From assembly GCA_020853525.1 (NCBI GenBank), contig JADYYS010000006.1, forward strand, positions 1-64,000: 64,000 nt of DNA, given 5' to 3'. The notes under the pieces are model-generated. The model had not been told where the DNA came from. It saw only the letters and a program-made list of their open reading frames with translations, and made no database searches. The stretch comes from Ardenticatenales bacterium (GTDB taxonomy: Bacteria; Chloroflexota; Anaerolineae; Epilineales; Epilineaceae). The translations under genes were made by a program, and so were the position numbers. Positions 1 through 8,385 of this stretch are shown piece by piece. The number at the start of each line of letters is the position of its first letter. Within the stretch, counting starts at the first letter, position 1.

Positions 1-87
1 ACCAAACGCTGGACCGGCGCCATCCCAGGTTGGCCCCTCGTCCTCAATCAGCTCGCCATCCGCTTCGATGACCGCCTCCCCCTCTGA
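1..87 (+). CDS. IS256-family transposase, C-terminal fragment (runs off the window)
   Basis: The frame from base 1 reads 28 codons and a TGA stop. It is identical to the last 28 residues of the complete transposase at 39919-41232, ending in AIRFDDRLPL. The 5' part is outside the window, so it cannot be judged whether this copy is intact. The DDE catalytic residues are not in this fragment. Confidence 0.9.
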   Translation, partial: TKRWTGAIPGWPLVLNQLAIRFDDRLPL

Positions 88-126
88 CCTGCGGCCGGCT
101 GGTTACACAAGATTCCGGACGGACCC
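1..126 (+). mobile_element. Right end of an IS256-family insertion sequence (copy 1)
   Basis: Bases 1-126 are identical, as reverse complement, to the transposase-tail end of the complete element at 39880-41450. The match includes the terminal inverted repeat containing GGTTACACAAGATTCCGGAC and the six following bases, and it stops at 126. The rest of this copy lies left of the window. Two identical ends 40 kb apart indicate recent transposition or an assembly-relevant repeat. Confidence 0.9.
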
Positions 127-168
127 ACGCGGAACTCCAGGCCGTCGCCCCGAGTCGAGGGATGGCTC

Positions 169-247
169 CTAGTACACCGCCACTGCGGAATCTCCGGGTT
201 CCGTACTCTGGTGGCCGCTCCGAGCGTGTCCAGTGGCGGGGTACTAG
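169..247. repeat. 79-bp inverted-repeat element, copy 1
   Basis: The element starts CTAGTACACCGCCACTG and ends CAGTGGCGGGGTACTAG, so its 17-bp arms differ at one base. The core contains GAATCTCCGGGTTCCG and GAGCGTGTCCAGTGG, which also occur in the copies at 23993, 29357 and 46215. All four copies are exactly 79 bp. The element encodes no protein and looks like a MITE or REP-type sequence. This copy lies between the IS256 end and the formyltransferase-like gene. Confidence 0.88.
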
Positions 248-272
248 GCTGCCATCGACTGGTCCAGTTCTA

Positions 273-1139
273 TCACACCCCGCCCACTCCCTCATCCACC
301 GCCCGCGACACGTCGATCCCCCCCGCCACCGCCGCGCCCGCCAACCGCAGCCCCCCGTCCCCGATCGCCCGCATCGTCGCCAACATCAACGGCACCTCCC
401 GCACCACCCCCCGCCTCCGAATCGCCCAGAACAACGCATCCCCCGTCTCCCGCTTCTTCGCCCGCTCGGCCGCGATATACGCGGCGCGCTCGACGTCGTC
501 GGCAGGCAGCGCGTCCCAGAGCGGGGCGAGTTCCGGCGTCGCGATCCCGAACCGGCAGTAGCTGACGACCGGCCCCTCGTCGACCTCGACGATCACGCGG
601 TGCAGCATCGCGCCCGACTCGGCCGGCGCGTCGGCCGTGCCCGGCCCGGCCGCGATGAGATCCCAGATCACATCGAACCACATCTTCCCGAGCGGCCCCC
701 ACGGTAGCGCCGGGTGCAGGTTCACCCCGCGCCGCTCGGCGCACGCGCGCGGGCCCCAGATCCACATGTCGCCCAGCAGGAAGTCGAGCGCGGTCGGCGG
801 CAGCCGGTCGCGGTGGGCGGCGTAATAGTCGTCGCGCCACGCCTGGAGCGGGCCGGGGTCGCCGGCGGCCTCGGCGGCGCGGGCGGCCTTGCGCTGCGCA
901 GGTGCGTGGCGGACGGCGGAGGTGCGGACGATTTCGACCTCGGGGAAGCGGGCGGCCAACTCGGCGACCGATGCGTCCGTGTCCGCGCTCTCGCCGGCGA
1001 CACGGTTCACGGCGACGAACGCGATCGCGACGTCGCCCGCCCGGCCGGCGCGCACGGCGTCGACGATGGCCAGGATGCCGTCGCGGGAGCTCGGGCCGGT
1101 GAACGTCGTGAAGAGGCCGATGGGGGTGGGGGTCGACAT
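273..1139 (-). CDS. Formyltransferase-fold protein, PurN-like
   Basis: The product is 288 aa. The GART/formyltransferase signature is visible as NLHPALPWGP around the middle, followed by HRVIVEVDEGPVV. These supply the Asn-x-His and Asp that PurN and methionyl-tRNA formyltransferases use for 10-formyl-THF chemistry. The N-terminus (PIGLFTTFTGPSSRDGILAIVDAV) resembles the start of PurN. The chosen ATG at 1139 skips a poorly conserved 57-residue extension present in the raw ORF. A TAGAAT box lies 8 nt upstream of this ATG, so the mRNA may be leaderless. PurN is plausible because a purine cluster lies at 42.5 kb, but the sequence is divergent and longer than typical PurN (about 200 aa). Another small-molecule formyltransferase is possible. 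Confidence 0.7.
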   Translation of the reverse strand: MSTPTPIGLFTTFTGPSSRDGILAIVDAVRAGRAGDVAIAFVAVNRVAGESADTDASVAELAARFPEVEIVRTSAVRHAPAQRKAARAAEAAGDPGPLQAWRDDYYAAHRDRLPPTALDFLLGDMWIWGPRACAERRGVNLHPALPWGPLGKMWFDVIWDLIAAGPGTADAPAESGAMLHRVIVEVDEGPVVSYCRFGIATPELAPLWDALPADDVERAAYIAAERAKKRETGDALFWAIRRRGVVREVPLMLATMRAIGDGGLRLAGAAVAGGIDVSRAVDEGVGGV

Positions 1140-1147
1140 CGAGGGGT

Positions 1148-1153
1148 ATTCTA
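1148..1153 (-). promoter_or_regulatory. Possible -10 box for the formyltransferase-like gene
   Basis: On the minus strand TAGAAT is followed by 8 nt and then the ATG at 1139. No convincing -35 hexamer was found at 16-18 bp. It is supported mainly by analogy with the purD and hrcA promoters in this window. Confidence 0.35.
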
Positions 1154-1231
1154 GTTGCGCCGGATGCGGATCGGGCTCGGCGCCGGATCGATGACTTGCG
1201 CCGCGAACGCCCATGCGAAAGGAGCGAAGGC

Positions 1232-1660
1232 ATGTCGGTGCGCTATCAGGACCACGTCGACGACCTCTCACCCGACCACCTGCGCGGCGGGTTCTGGGAC
1301 GGGTGGTCACCCAACCCGCCCACGCCCGAGACGCACCTCGCGCTGCTCCGCGGCAGCACCCACCGCGTGGTGGCCATCGACGAGGCCACCGGCCACGTCG
1401 TCGGCTTCGTCACCGCCGTGAGCGACGGCGTGCTGTGCGCCTACATCCCACTCCTTGAAGTGCTCCCGGCGTACAAGGGTCGGGGAATCGGCACGGAGTT
1501 GATGCGGCGGCTCCTGGCGGCGCTCGACGATCACTACATGATCGATCTGCTGTGCGACGAGGACGTTCAACCGTTCTACGCGCGGCTGGGGATGCAGACG
1601 ACGACGGGGATGGCGGTTCGGAACTACGATCGCCAAGCGGGCGCTGACCTGCCCGCTTGA
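1232..1660 (+). CDS. GNAT-family N-acetyltransferase
   Basis: The product is a 142-aa single-domain acetyltransferase. The acetyl-CoA binding motif A reads LEVLPAYKGRGIGTELMRRL (R-x-G-x-G near residue 85), followed by DLLCDEDVQPFYARLGM, the usual motif B with the F-Y-x-x-x-G-F/M pattern. The ATG at 1232 is preceded by GAAAGGAG at good spacing and is preferred to the upstream in-frame ATG at 1196. The gene is divergent from the formyltransferase-like gene, with a 92-bp gap. The acceptor substrate cannot be predicted from the sequence. Confidence 0.82.
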   Translation: MSVRYQDHVDDLSPDHLRGGFWDGWSPNPPTPETHLALLRGSTHRVVAIDEATGHVVGFVTAVSDGVLCAYIPLLEVLPAYKGRGIGTELMRRLLAALDDHYMIDLLCDEDVQPFYARLGMQTTTGMAVRNYDRQAGADLPA

Positions 1661-1731
1661 CGCCTTGCACCGCTCATCCTACCATCGCCCCGCGTCCGAA
1701 CATCCGTTCGTCTTTCGCCTCGGAGCCGCCC

Positions 1732-2172
1732 ATGGGCCGCGTGATCAATACGGACTCCACCGGAGCGCAGCGCTCCCGCCTGCGCCGAACCATCGCCGAG
1801 TGCCTGAACCGCCTGATGGCCAAGCCGGAGCTCGATGCCGAGGCCAAGGACATCGCCTCGCTCATCGTCCTGGCGCTGCGCGAGATCACGGACGGCGTGG
1901 CGCAGAGCGCCGACGTCTGGGACAAGCGCGGCTACTATCTGAAGAGCGACGCGCTCCGCAACGATTGGGACTGGGCCGATCGCACCGCCGATCGCATGGG
2001 CAATCTCATCCGCGTCGGCGACTGGGCCCGGCTGCCGGTCGTCCTGGCGACGCTCGTACCGCGGTTCGCCGACGTCGACGTCGTCAAGCTGACGCGGACC
2101 GAGGCACTGTGGCGCGGGGCGTATGCGCGGCTGCTGGCGGACGAGACGAAGCGGCGGGCGAAGGTGCAGTAG
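1732..2172 (+). CDS. Conserved hypothetical protein, Chloroflexota-type
   Basis: The product is 146 aa and begins MGRVINTDSTGAQRSRLRRT, an N-terminus I associate with a family of unknown function found in Chloroflexota genomes. It is helix-rich, with segments ECLNRLMAKPELDAEAKDIASLIVLALREI and WDWADRTADRMGNLIRVGDW. There is no signal peptide or membrane segment, so it is probably cytosolic. The raw ORF begins 25 codons upstream, but the conserved family start is the ATG at 1732. It converges on the DUF2339 gene with a 51-bp gap. No function is proposed. Confidence 0.75.
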   Translation: MGRVINTDSTGAQRSRLRRTIAECLNRLMAKPELDAEAKDIASLIVLALREITDGVAQSADVWDKRGYYLKSDALRNDWDWADRTADRMGNLIRVGDWARLPVVLATLVPRFADVDVVKLTRTEALWRGAYARLLADETKRRAKVQ

Positions 2173-2223
2173 ACGATGTGAAGCAGACTGCGCGGCGCAG
2201 CAGACCACCCGCGTTCCCGGCCG

Positions 2224-5055
2224 TCACGCTTCCTCCTCAGGCGCCGCGTTGAACACCAATCGCTGGTACACGTACGCCAGACCGAGCAGCGACACCCCGA
2301 GCCCGAGGAAGCTGAACACGCGCTCCAGCCCGGTCAGTCCCGAGATATCGAACAGGAATACCTTGCACACGGTGACGATCATCACAGCCAACGATGCGTA
2401 TCGCGCCGCGGGCAGCTTGCGCAGGACGCCAAGGCCGAGCAGCGCAACGCCGTACAGTGTCCAGGCCAGCGAGTAGGCGTACATCTCGCGCGATGTCGTG
2501 GCACCGCCGGCGAGCACGCTGCCGTGGAATGCCTGGCGCACCTCGAGCGACAGCAGCACGAACCCGAGGATGCCGATCAGCACGCCGGTCGCCCACAGCA
2601 GCGGTGACCTTGGGCCGTCGGACTTCGACGCCCGGGCAAGGACAACGCACAGCACCGCCGGAGCGCCGAACGCGAGGACGAGCCAGTTGAACACCGGCCA
2701 CGGGCCGACGGGCAGCGGCCGGAAGAGCGGGTTGGCGAGGAACATACTGATCCCAACCGTCATCGCCAGACCCGACCAAGCCAACAGCCATCCGCCCGCC
2801 ACCACCGCCCGCCACGGCCACCGCGCCGCCGCCGCGCGCAGTGCCAGCGCCAGTCCGAGCGGCACGATCACGTGCAGCGTCCACTCGACGATGGCCAATG
2901 GTCCCTCGCCCGGATCCCAAAGGCCGACCGCTCCGTGGAAGCCGTGGCCGATCAGCACGTGTGCCAGCGCGACGGTCAGGACCAGCCCCATCCAGCGCAG
3001 CGCTTCGCTCAAAACCGCTTCGCCGCGGGCGGCAAACGGACGCCGCCACACGCCGCTTTCCGGCGCCGTCACGGACGTCGGCAGGCCCGCGAGGACGATC
3101 GCGGCCCAGCGTGCCGCCGCAACGAACGCGACGATCGGCACCCCGTAACCAAGCAAGGCGGCGTTCAGGATCGGGCGGGCGCTGATCGGGAAGTGGGCCA
3201 CGGTGGGAGGTACGACAAGGCGAAGGGTAGCCAGTCCCGCCAACGGCCACGCGGTCTGCGCCAGTGCCGGCAGCCGGAGACGCATCGCCGTCCAGCACGC
3301 CGCGGCCGCGAGGATCGCCAGACCCGCCGCGAGCCACCAGTCTTCGAGATCGATCGCCACACCGAGCGCAAGGAGCGCGACGACGCCGATCGCGAGAGCG
3401 GCCAGGGCGCGGTCATGGACAGCGGGCGTGATCGACGCCGACCCGTCCGTCGATCCGCCGCCCAACCTCGCCCGCCGCTGCCCGATCGGCACGGCCGCGA
3501 GCGCGAGCACGACCGCGAGCGCCGTCGCGACGATGCCCCAGGCGATCGGCATGCCGTTGGGATACAGGAGGTCGTCGGGCCACAGGACGTTGCGGGCGAC
3601 GATGTAGTAGCCCACGAACACCACTGCTGTGAGCCCGGCCCACCGATCGACCCGCGCCGCGCTCCAGCCGAGGGCGTAGCCGCCGACGGCGAAGAGGGCG
3701 CCGAACGCGAGGACGAGCCAGACCGGGACGTCGCCGTCCTGAGCGGCGCCCGATAGCAGCAGCAACGCGGTCACGGTCGCCGCCAGCCAAGGCACCCGAT
3801 CCCAGTCCGCGCGCAACCGGCCGAGGGCGAGCGAGCCGGCGCCGAGGCAGCCGATGAACAGCCAGTCCGTCAACCGGTAGCCGCCGGTGTCGAGGCTGAT
3901 ACCCAGCAGGAAGGCGGCGTAGATCGCGCCCGCCCAACCCGCCGCCACTGCGATGGCCTCGCGCTGCGCGCTCCACGCGTCGCCCGCGCGCCCGAGTTTG
4001 CTCGCCGCCGCGATCGACGTGGCGGCGCCGAACAGCGCGAAGAGCCCGAGGACCGTCCCGTCGCCGGGATCGTACGTTCCGCTCAGCAGCCACAGCACGA
4101 ACCAGCCTGCGCCGCCAGCCAACACCACCAGTCCGGCCCACCACCAATCGCGCTTGCGGGCCACCACCACGACGCCGAGCTGCAGGAGCGCGAGGTAGCC
4201 GAACAGCCGCAGCGGGCTCGGGTCGGGCACGTCGAGCAGCGCCGGCGTCAGGAAACCGCCGATCATGCCGATGATCACGATCACCGGCCCGTAGCGCAGG
4301 GACAACGCCACGGCCGCCGCCGTCGTCACCGCCATGCACAGCCCGCCGATGGCCGGCGGGAACAGCTCGTAGACATTCGTTGCGACGAGGAACGTCGTGT
4401 AGAGCACCGCGATGCCGGCCGCCGCCGTGCCGCCGGCCACCGAGCGCGACCGCCCACGGATCCGCTCGGCCACGCCGAGCGCGCCGAGCCCGAACGCGAT
4501 GCCCGTGACCACGCGCGCCGTCTCGCCGAACCACCCGTTGTCGATCGCCCACTTGAAGAAGAACACGCCCGCCAGCGCGATCAGGATCGCCCCCACCCAG
4601 AGCAGGCCGCGCGTGCCGAGCATCCGCTCGAACCCGCCGCCGCGCCGGGCGGGCGGTGCGGACGGTGGTGCGATGGGCGCGGACGGTGTGGGCGGTGCTC
4701 CTTCCGACGACGTCGTGGCGGCCGTCGGGACCCGCGCCGCAGCCGCGGCGACGGCCGGGGCGGACACGGGCGTCGCTGGCGTCGCCGGGCTCGAGGTCAC
4801 CGGGCTCGAGGTCGCGGCCCGCGGCGGCTGGGGCGCCGGTACGGGCACGGGACGGTCGACCGGGCCCGTTGCCGGGGGCAACGACGTCGCACCCTCCGCG
4901 CCTCTTCGCTCGTCCCCTGCGGCCCCCTTGAGCTCGATCACCTCGCGCTCGAGCCGCTGGACGCGCTGCCGGAGGTTGAGGACGAGGACGAATGCCGCAA
5001 AGGGCAGCAGCGCAAGGCCGCAGATGAGGAACGCACCGAGGATCTCGTACCCCAT
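2224..5055 (-). CDS. Large polytopic membrane protein, DUF2339 family
   Basis: The product is 943 aa. One N-terminal membrane helix (ILGAFLICGLALLPFAAFVLVL) is followed by a short coiled coil (LRQRVQRLEREVIELKG), then a Pro/Ala/Thr-rich spacer of about 110 residues. Some twenty-five hydrophobic segments follow, starting around LLWVGAILIALAGVFFFKWAI. That order (helix, coiled coil, linker, long membrane array) is the DUF2339 layout; the family's function is unknown. The ATG at 5055 begins the N-terminal membrane helix, and the 28 residues before it in the ORF are basic and not conserved-looking. The gene is divergent from the lipoprotein gene at 5200. An AGCATA (TATGCT on the minus strand) at 5111-5116 may be its -10 box. 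Confidence 0.85.
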   Translation of the reverse strand: MGYEILGAFLICGLALLPFAAFVLVLNLRQRVQRLEREVIELKGAAGDERRGAEGATSLPPATGPVDRPVPVPAPQPPRAATSSPVTSSPATPATPVSAPAVAAAAARVPTAATTSSEGAPPTPSAPIAPPSAPPARRGGGFERMLGTRGLLWVGAILIALAGVFFFKWAIDNGWFGETARVVTGIAFGLGALGVAERIRGRSRSVAGGTAAAGIAVLYTTFLVATNVYELFPPAIGGLCMAVTTAAAVALSLRYGPVIVIIGMIGGFLTPALLDVPDPSPLRLFGYLALLQLGVVVVARKRDWWWAGLVVLAGGAGWFVLWLLSGTYDPGDGTVLGLFALFGAATSIAAASKLGRAGDAWSAQREAIAVAAGWAGAIYAAFLLGISLDTGGYRLTDWLFIGCLGAGSLALGRLRADWDRVPWLAATVTALLLLSGAAQDGDVPVWLVLAFGALFAVGGYALGWSAARVDRWAGLTAVVFVGYYIVARNVLWPDDLLYPNGMPIAWGIVATALAVVLALAAVPIGQRRARLGGGSTDGSASITPAVHDRALAALAIGVVALLALGVAIDLEDWWLAAGLAILAAAACWTAMRLRLPALAQTAWPLAGLATLRLVVPPTVAHFPISARPILNAALLGYGVPIVAFVAAARWAAIVLAGLPTSVTAPESGVWRRPFAARGEAVLSEALRWMGLVLTVALAHVLIGHGFHGAVGLWDPGEGPLAIVEWTLHVIVPLGLALALRAAAARWPWRAVVAGGWLLAWSGLAMTVGISMFLANPLFRPLPVGPWPVFNWLVLAFGAPAVLCVVLARASKSDGPRSPLLWATGVLIGILGFVLLSLEVRQAFHGSVLAGGATTSREMYAYSLAWTLYGVALLGLGVLRKLPAARYASLAVMIVTVCKVFLFDISGLTGLERVFSFLGLGVSLLGLAYVYQRLVFNAAPEEEA

Positions 5056-5199
5056 CGCCCGTCTCCCCCTTGAGCGGCCCGCCGTTCGCCGGCGCCGCAA
5101 CGGCCGGGGTAGCATATCACCGACGTTCGATCCAACCACGTCCGATCATCCCTGCCTCTCCCGACGCTCGCTTCCTTCCCCCTCCGAAAGGCGCTGCCG

Positions 5200-6678
5200 A
5201 TGTCCTGCCCGTTGCCCCGGCTCCGCCAGCGCGGCGCGCATGCCGCCGGTACCGTCCTCGCCCTCGCTCTCACGCTCACCCCGGCCGCGTGCACGCCCGC
5301 CGCGTCGACGACGTCGCAGCCGTCGCCCGACGGCGCCCGCACCAACCCGCCGATCACCGCCACCCTGGCGACGACGACGCTGGCAGCCACCTCCGCCGCG
5401 ACCGAGCCAACGGCCATCCGTCCGACGCTGCCCGCCGGACCGGTCCTCCCCGCCGGCGCCCCCCCGCCGACGCTCGCCGAGATCGGCATCACCAGCGCCA
5501 CTTCCGAGACGTTCGACGCCGTCGCGACGCTCGGCGTGCACAGCCCGTCCGGCGACCCGTTGTGGGTGGCCCACACGACCGGCCTCCGCAGCTTCGACCC
5601 GGGTGCCGAGACGCCGCACACCGTCGCCGTCCTGTCCCGCGAGGGCGATGCGTGGCGCCTTCTCGACCGCATGGCGCTCGGCGGCGATGTGTCCAAGGCC
5701 GGTGCGGCGTCGACGCCGGATGTCGACGCGTACTACGGCCCGGACTACATGGGCGAGGGCGGCATCACCCAAGTGCAGATCGAACCCGCCCGACTCTGGC
5801 TGACCGTCGACGGCGGCATCGGCGCCCACAGCGGCAGCTTCGCCGTCCTCTCGTTCGACGGCGGGCAACTCAAGCTCGAAGTGCACGCCTCGAACAGCTT
5901 CCCGGGGGTCGGGCACGTCGAGGACCTCGACAACGACGGGATCGGTGAGGTGGTGATCGACCAGTCGGACGCCTACGTGTTCTGCTATGCATGCGGGGTG
6001 CGCGAGGCGAGCGTCAGCGTGCTGAAGTGGGACGGCGATCGACTGCAGCCCATCGTGCTCCAGCCCGTTGCGGATGACGACAACGCCGACGATGCGCGCT
6101 ACGCGCTCGACGCGGCCGCCGGCGGATTCTGGGCGACGGCGGCCGCATTGGCCCGCGGCGCCTTGCAGTCCCAGGGACCGACGCCGCCCGGCGCGTCAGA
6201 CACCGCGCCGAACGCCCACTGGGCGATCCTGCGGAACAACGGCATCGTGATCGACGCCAACTTCGAAGCCCGTGCAGCGCTTATCGGATCCGACGACCCG
6301 TACCCCGTCCTCCACCACGTGTTCCTCGGCGACTGGGCCGGCGCGGTCGACCCCCTCCGCGCCTATGCCCCCGAGCGCCTGTTCGCGCCCGATTCGCCCG
6401 TCGTGGTCGGCTCCCCTGCCGAAGGTAGCGTGCCGGCGCTCGCCGAACGGATCGGCATCGCCGCAGGCAACGCGCTGAACTATGGACCGAAGTTGGTCGG
6501 CGCGCCCACGGCGTTTCGGTGGGACGCCGCCCCGATCCACTTCCTTCGCGGCTGGTCCGCCTGGCTCGCCGCCCCCGGCACCGCCGCCGCCCGGGCCGAC
6601 ATCGCCGAGGCTGCCGAGCTGGCGCCGGACGATGCGCTCTTCTCCGCCTCCGCTGCCTGGATCGCCACCCAACCGTAG
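5200..6678 (+). CDS. Putative lipoprotein of unknown function
   Basis: The product is 492 aa. It starts with a signal peptide and a lipobox-like end (LTLTPAAC, Cys at about residue 31), then a Thr/Ser/Pro-rich tether of about 60 residues. A globular region follows that includes DLDNDGIGEVVID, a calcium-loop or VCBS-like segment, and a CYACG cysteine pair. No enzyme motif was recognised. The ATG at 5200 follows GAAAGGCGCTGCCG. It is probably anchored on the outer face of the membrane. Its neighbours (DUF2339 protein, hemA) do not suggest a role. Confidence 0.7.
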   Translation: MSCPLPRLRQRGAHAAGTVLALALTLTPAACTPAASTTSQPSPDGARTNPPITATLATTTLAATSAATEPTAIRPTLPAGPVLPAGAPPPTLAEIGITSATSETFDAVATLGVHSPSGDPLWVAHTTGLRSFDPGAETPHTVAVLSREGDAWRLLDRMALGGDVSKAGAASTPDVDAYYGPDYMGEGGITQVQIEPARLWLTVDGGIGAHSGSFAVLSFDGGQLKLEVHASNSFPGVGHVEDLDNDGIGEVVIDQSDAYVFCYACGVREASVSVLKWDGDRLQPIVLQPVADDDNADDARYALDAAAGGFWATAAALARGALQSQGPTPPGASDTAPNAHWAILRNNGIVIDANFEARAALIGSDDPYPVLHHVFLGDWAGAVDPLRAYAPERLFAPDSPVVVGSPAEGSVPALAERIGIAAGNALNYGPKLVGAPTAFRWDAAPIHFLRGWSAWLAAPGTAAARADIAEAAELAPDDALFSASAAWIATQP

Positions 6679-6787
6679 AGGAACGATCAACCGCTGAAGC
6701 CGTCGTCTCTCTTGCGCCCGTGTCCTTTTCAGACCGCGTTAGGACCGCCACCCCCAAGCGCCCGACAACCGGTCGTCCCCCATTGGC

Positions 6788-6793
6788 TATAAT
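6788..6793 (+). promoter_or_regulatory. Probable hemA operon promoter (-10 box)
   Basis: A perfect TATAAT lies 48 nt upstream of the hemA ATG in an otherwise GC-rich intergenic region. The best -35 candidate (CGACAA) is about 19 bp upstream and weak. It would drive the hemACDBEG operon. Confidence 0.5.
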
Positions 6794-6840
6794 CCGCTCC
6801 CCCCAAGCCTGCCGCCCGCCGACCCCTCCCCCGGAACCGC

Positions 6841-8385
6841 ATGGACATCGTCTGCCTCGGCCTCTCTCACCACACCGCCCCCCTCGGCGTGCGCGAACGC
6901 GTCGCGCTGGACCATGCCGCGCGCCACGATCTCATCCGCGGCTTGACCGACGCCTCGAATGGCGGGGCGGCACGCGAGGCCGTTGTCCTCTCGACGTGCA
7001 ACCGGACGGAGATCTATTCCGCCGGCGACGACATCGACGCGCTGCGCGCCACGCAGCTTCAGGCCTTGGCGTCGACGGCCGACGTTGCCCCCGACGAGAT
7101 CGAGCCCCATCTCTACCTTCACACCGGCCCCGACGCGGTCGCCCACCTGCTCCGCGTCGCCGCCGGCCTCGACAGCATGGTCCTCGGCGAAGCACAGATC
7201 CTCGGCCAAGTCCGCACCGCCGCCGCCGAGGCCCGCTCCGCCGGTTCCGCCGACCTCATCCTTGCCACGCTCTTCAAGCACGCCGTGCGCGCCGGCCGCC
7301 GCGCGCGCGCCGACACCGACATCAACGCCCGCGCCGGCAGCGTACCATCGGCCGCCGTCGAGTTGGCCGGGCGCGCGCTCTCGCAGATGCGGCACGGTCG
7401 GACCGACGCGCCGATCGTTCCGTCGACGGACGCTTCGGCCCATCCGTCGGCCGATCCCTCGGCAGGCCGTTCGACCCCAGCGAGCCCCCGCGTCATCGTC
7501 GTCATCGGCGCCGGCAAGATGGCCGTCCTGGCCGCCCACGCCTTCGGCAAGGACGGCACGAGCCACATCGTCGTCACGAACCGCAGCTACGACGCCGCGA
7601 TGGCCCTGGCCCGCCAATGGAACGGCTGCGCCGTCACGTTCGACCACCTCCAGGACGCCGTCAGCCGCGCCGACATCGTCCTCTCCTCCACCAGCGCGCC
7701 GCACGCCGTCCTGACGCAAGCCGACGTCGCAGCCGCGATGCGCACCCGCCCCAACCGTCCCCTCGTCATCGTCGACATCGCCGTGCCGCGCGACGTCGAG
7801 CCCGGCGTCGCCGACGTGCCGGGCGTACGCCTGCTCGACGTCGACGACCTGCAGAGCGTCGTGGCCACCAACCTCGCCGAACGCGCCTCATCGATTCCGC
7901 ACGTCGAAGCCATCGTCACCGCCGAGGCGGAGCGCTTTGCCCGGTGGCTCGCCGCGCTCGACGTCACGCCCACGATCGCCGCCCTCAGGCAGTGGGCCGA
8001 CAGCGTCCGCGCCCACGAACTCAGCCGCATGTTCCGCCGCCTCGACACGCTGGGCCCGCGCGAGCGCGAGCTCGTCCAGGCGCTCTCCGTCGCCCTGGTG
8101 GGCAAGCTCCTCCACGCACCCGTCGCCCGCCTCAAAGCCAGTGCCGGGTCGATGGAGTCGCTCCAGCTGACCTCGACCGTGCGCGAGCTGTTCAACATCG
8201 ACGGCCCTGTCACGGACCCCGATGACGGGCTTGTCGCCGACGCCGGCCTTGCTGCTGCCTCCGATGACGGGCGCGTCGCTGCGCTCGTCGATCGCATGGC
8301 CGATCGCCTCCACGCCGCCCAAGCCGCCCCCCAAGCCGCCGCTCAATCCCATGCGCGACCGCCTCGTCCTCGCGACGCGCGGTAG
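6841..8385 (+). CDS. hemA: Glutamyl-tRNA reductase
   Basis: The product is 514 aa and reduces glutamyl-tRNA to glutamate-1-semialdehyde with NADPH, the first committed step of C5-pathway tetrapyrrole synthesis. Visible family features are GLSHHTAPLGVRE at the N-terminus, the catalytic Cys in LSTCNRTEIYS (C53) and GLDSMVLGEAQILGQV. The NADPH-binding VVIGAGKMAVLAA and the C-terminal dimerisation helices follow. An unusual insert of about 35 residues, rich in Ser, Ala, Pro and Asp (SAHPSADPSAGRSTPAS), sits just before the NADPH domain, and the C-terminus has an Ala-rich tail. The end overlaps hemC by 35 bp. No hemL is in the window. Confidence 0.97.
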   Translation: MDIVCLGLSHHTAPLGVRERVALDHAARHDLIRGLTDASNGGAAREAVVLSTCNRTEIYSAGDDIDALRATQLQALASTADVAPDEIEPHLYLHTGPDAVAHLLRVAAGLDSMVLGEAQILGQVRTAAAEARSAGSADLILATLFKHAVRAGRRARADTDINARAGSVPSAAVELAGRALSQMRHGRTDAPIVPSTDASAHPSADPSAGRSTPASPRVIVVIGAGKMAVLAAHAFGKDGTSHIVVTNRSYDAAMALARQWNGCAVTFDHLQDAVSRADIVLSSTSAPHAVLTQADVAAAMRTRPNRPLVIVDIAVPRDVEPGVADVPGVRLLDVDDLQSVVATNLAERASSIPHVEAIVTAEAERFARWLAALDVTPTIAALRQWADSVRAHELSRMFRRLDTLGPRERELVQALSVALVGKLLHAPVARLKASAGSMESLQLTSTVRELFNIDGPVTDPDDGLVADAGLAAASDDGRVAALVDRMADRLHAAQAAPQAAAQSHARPPRPRDAR

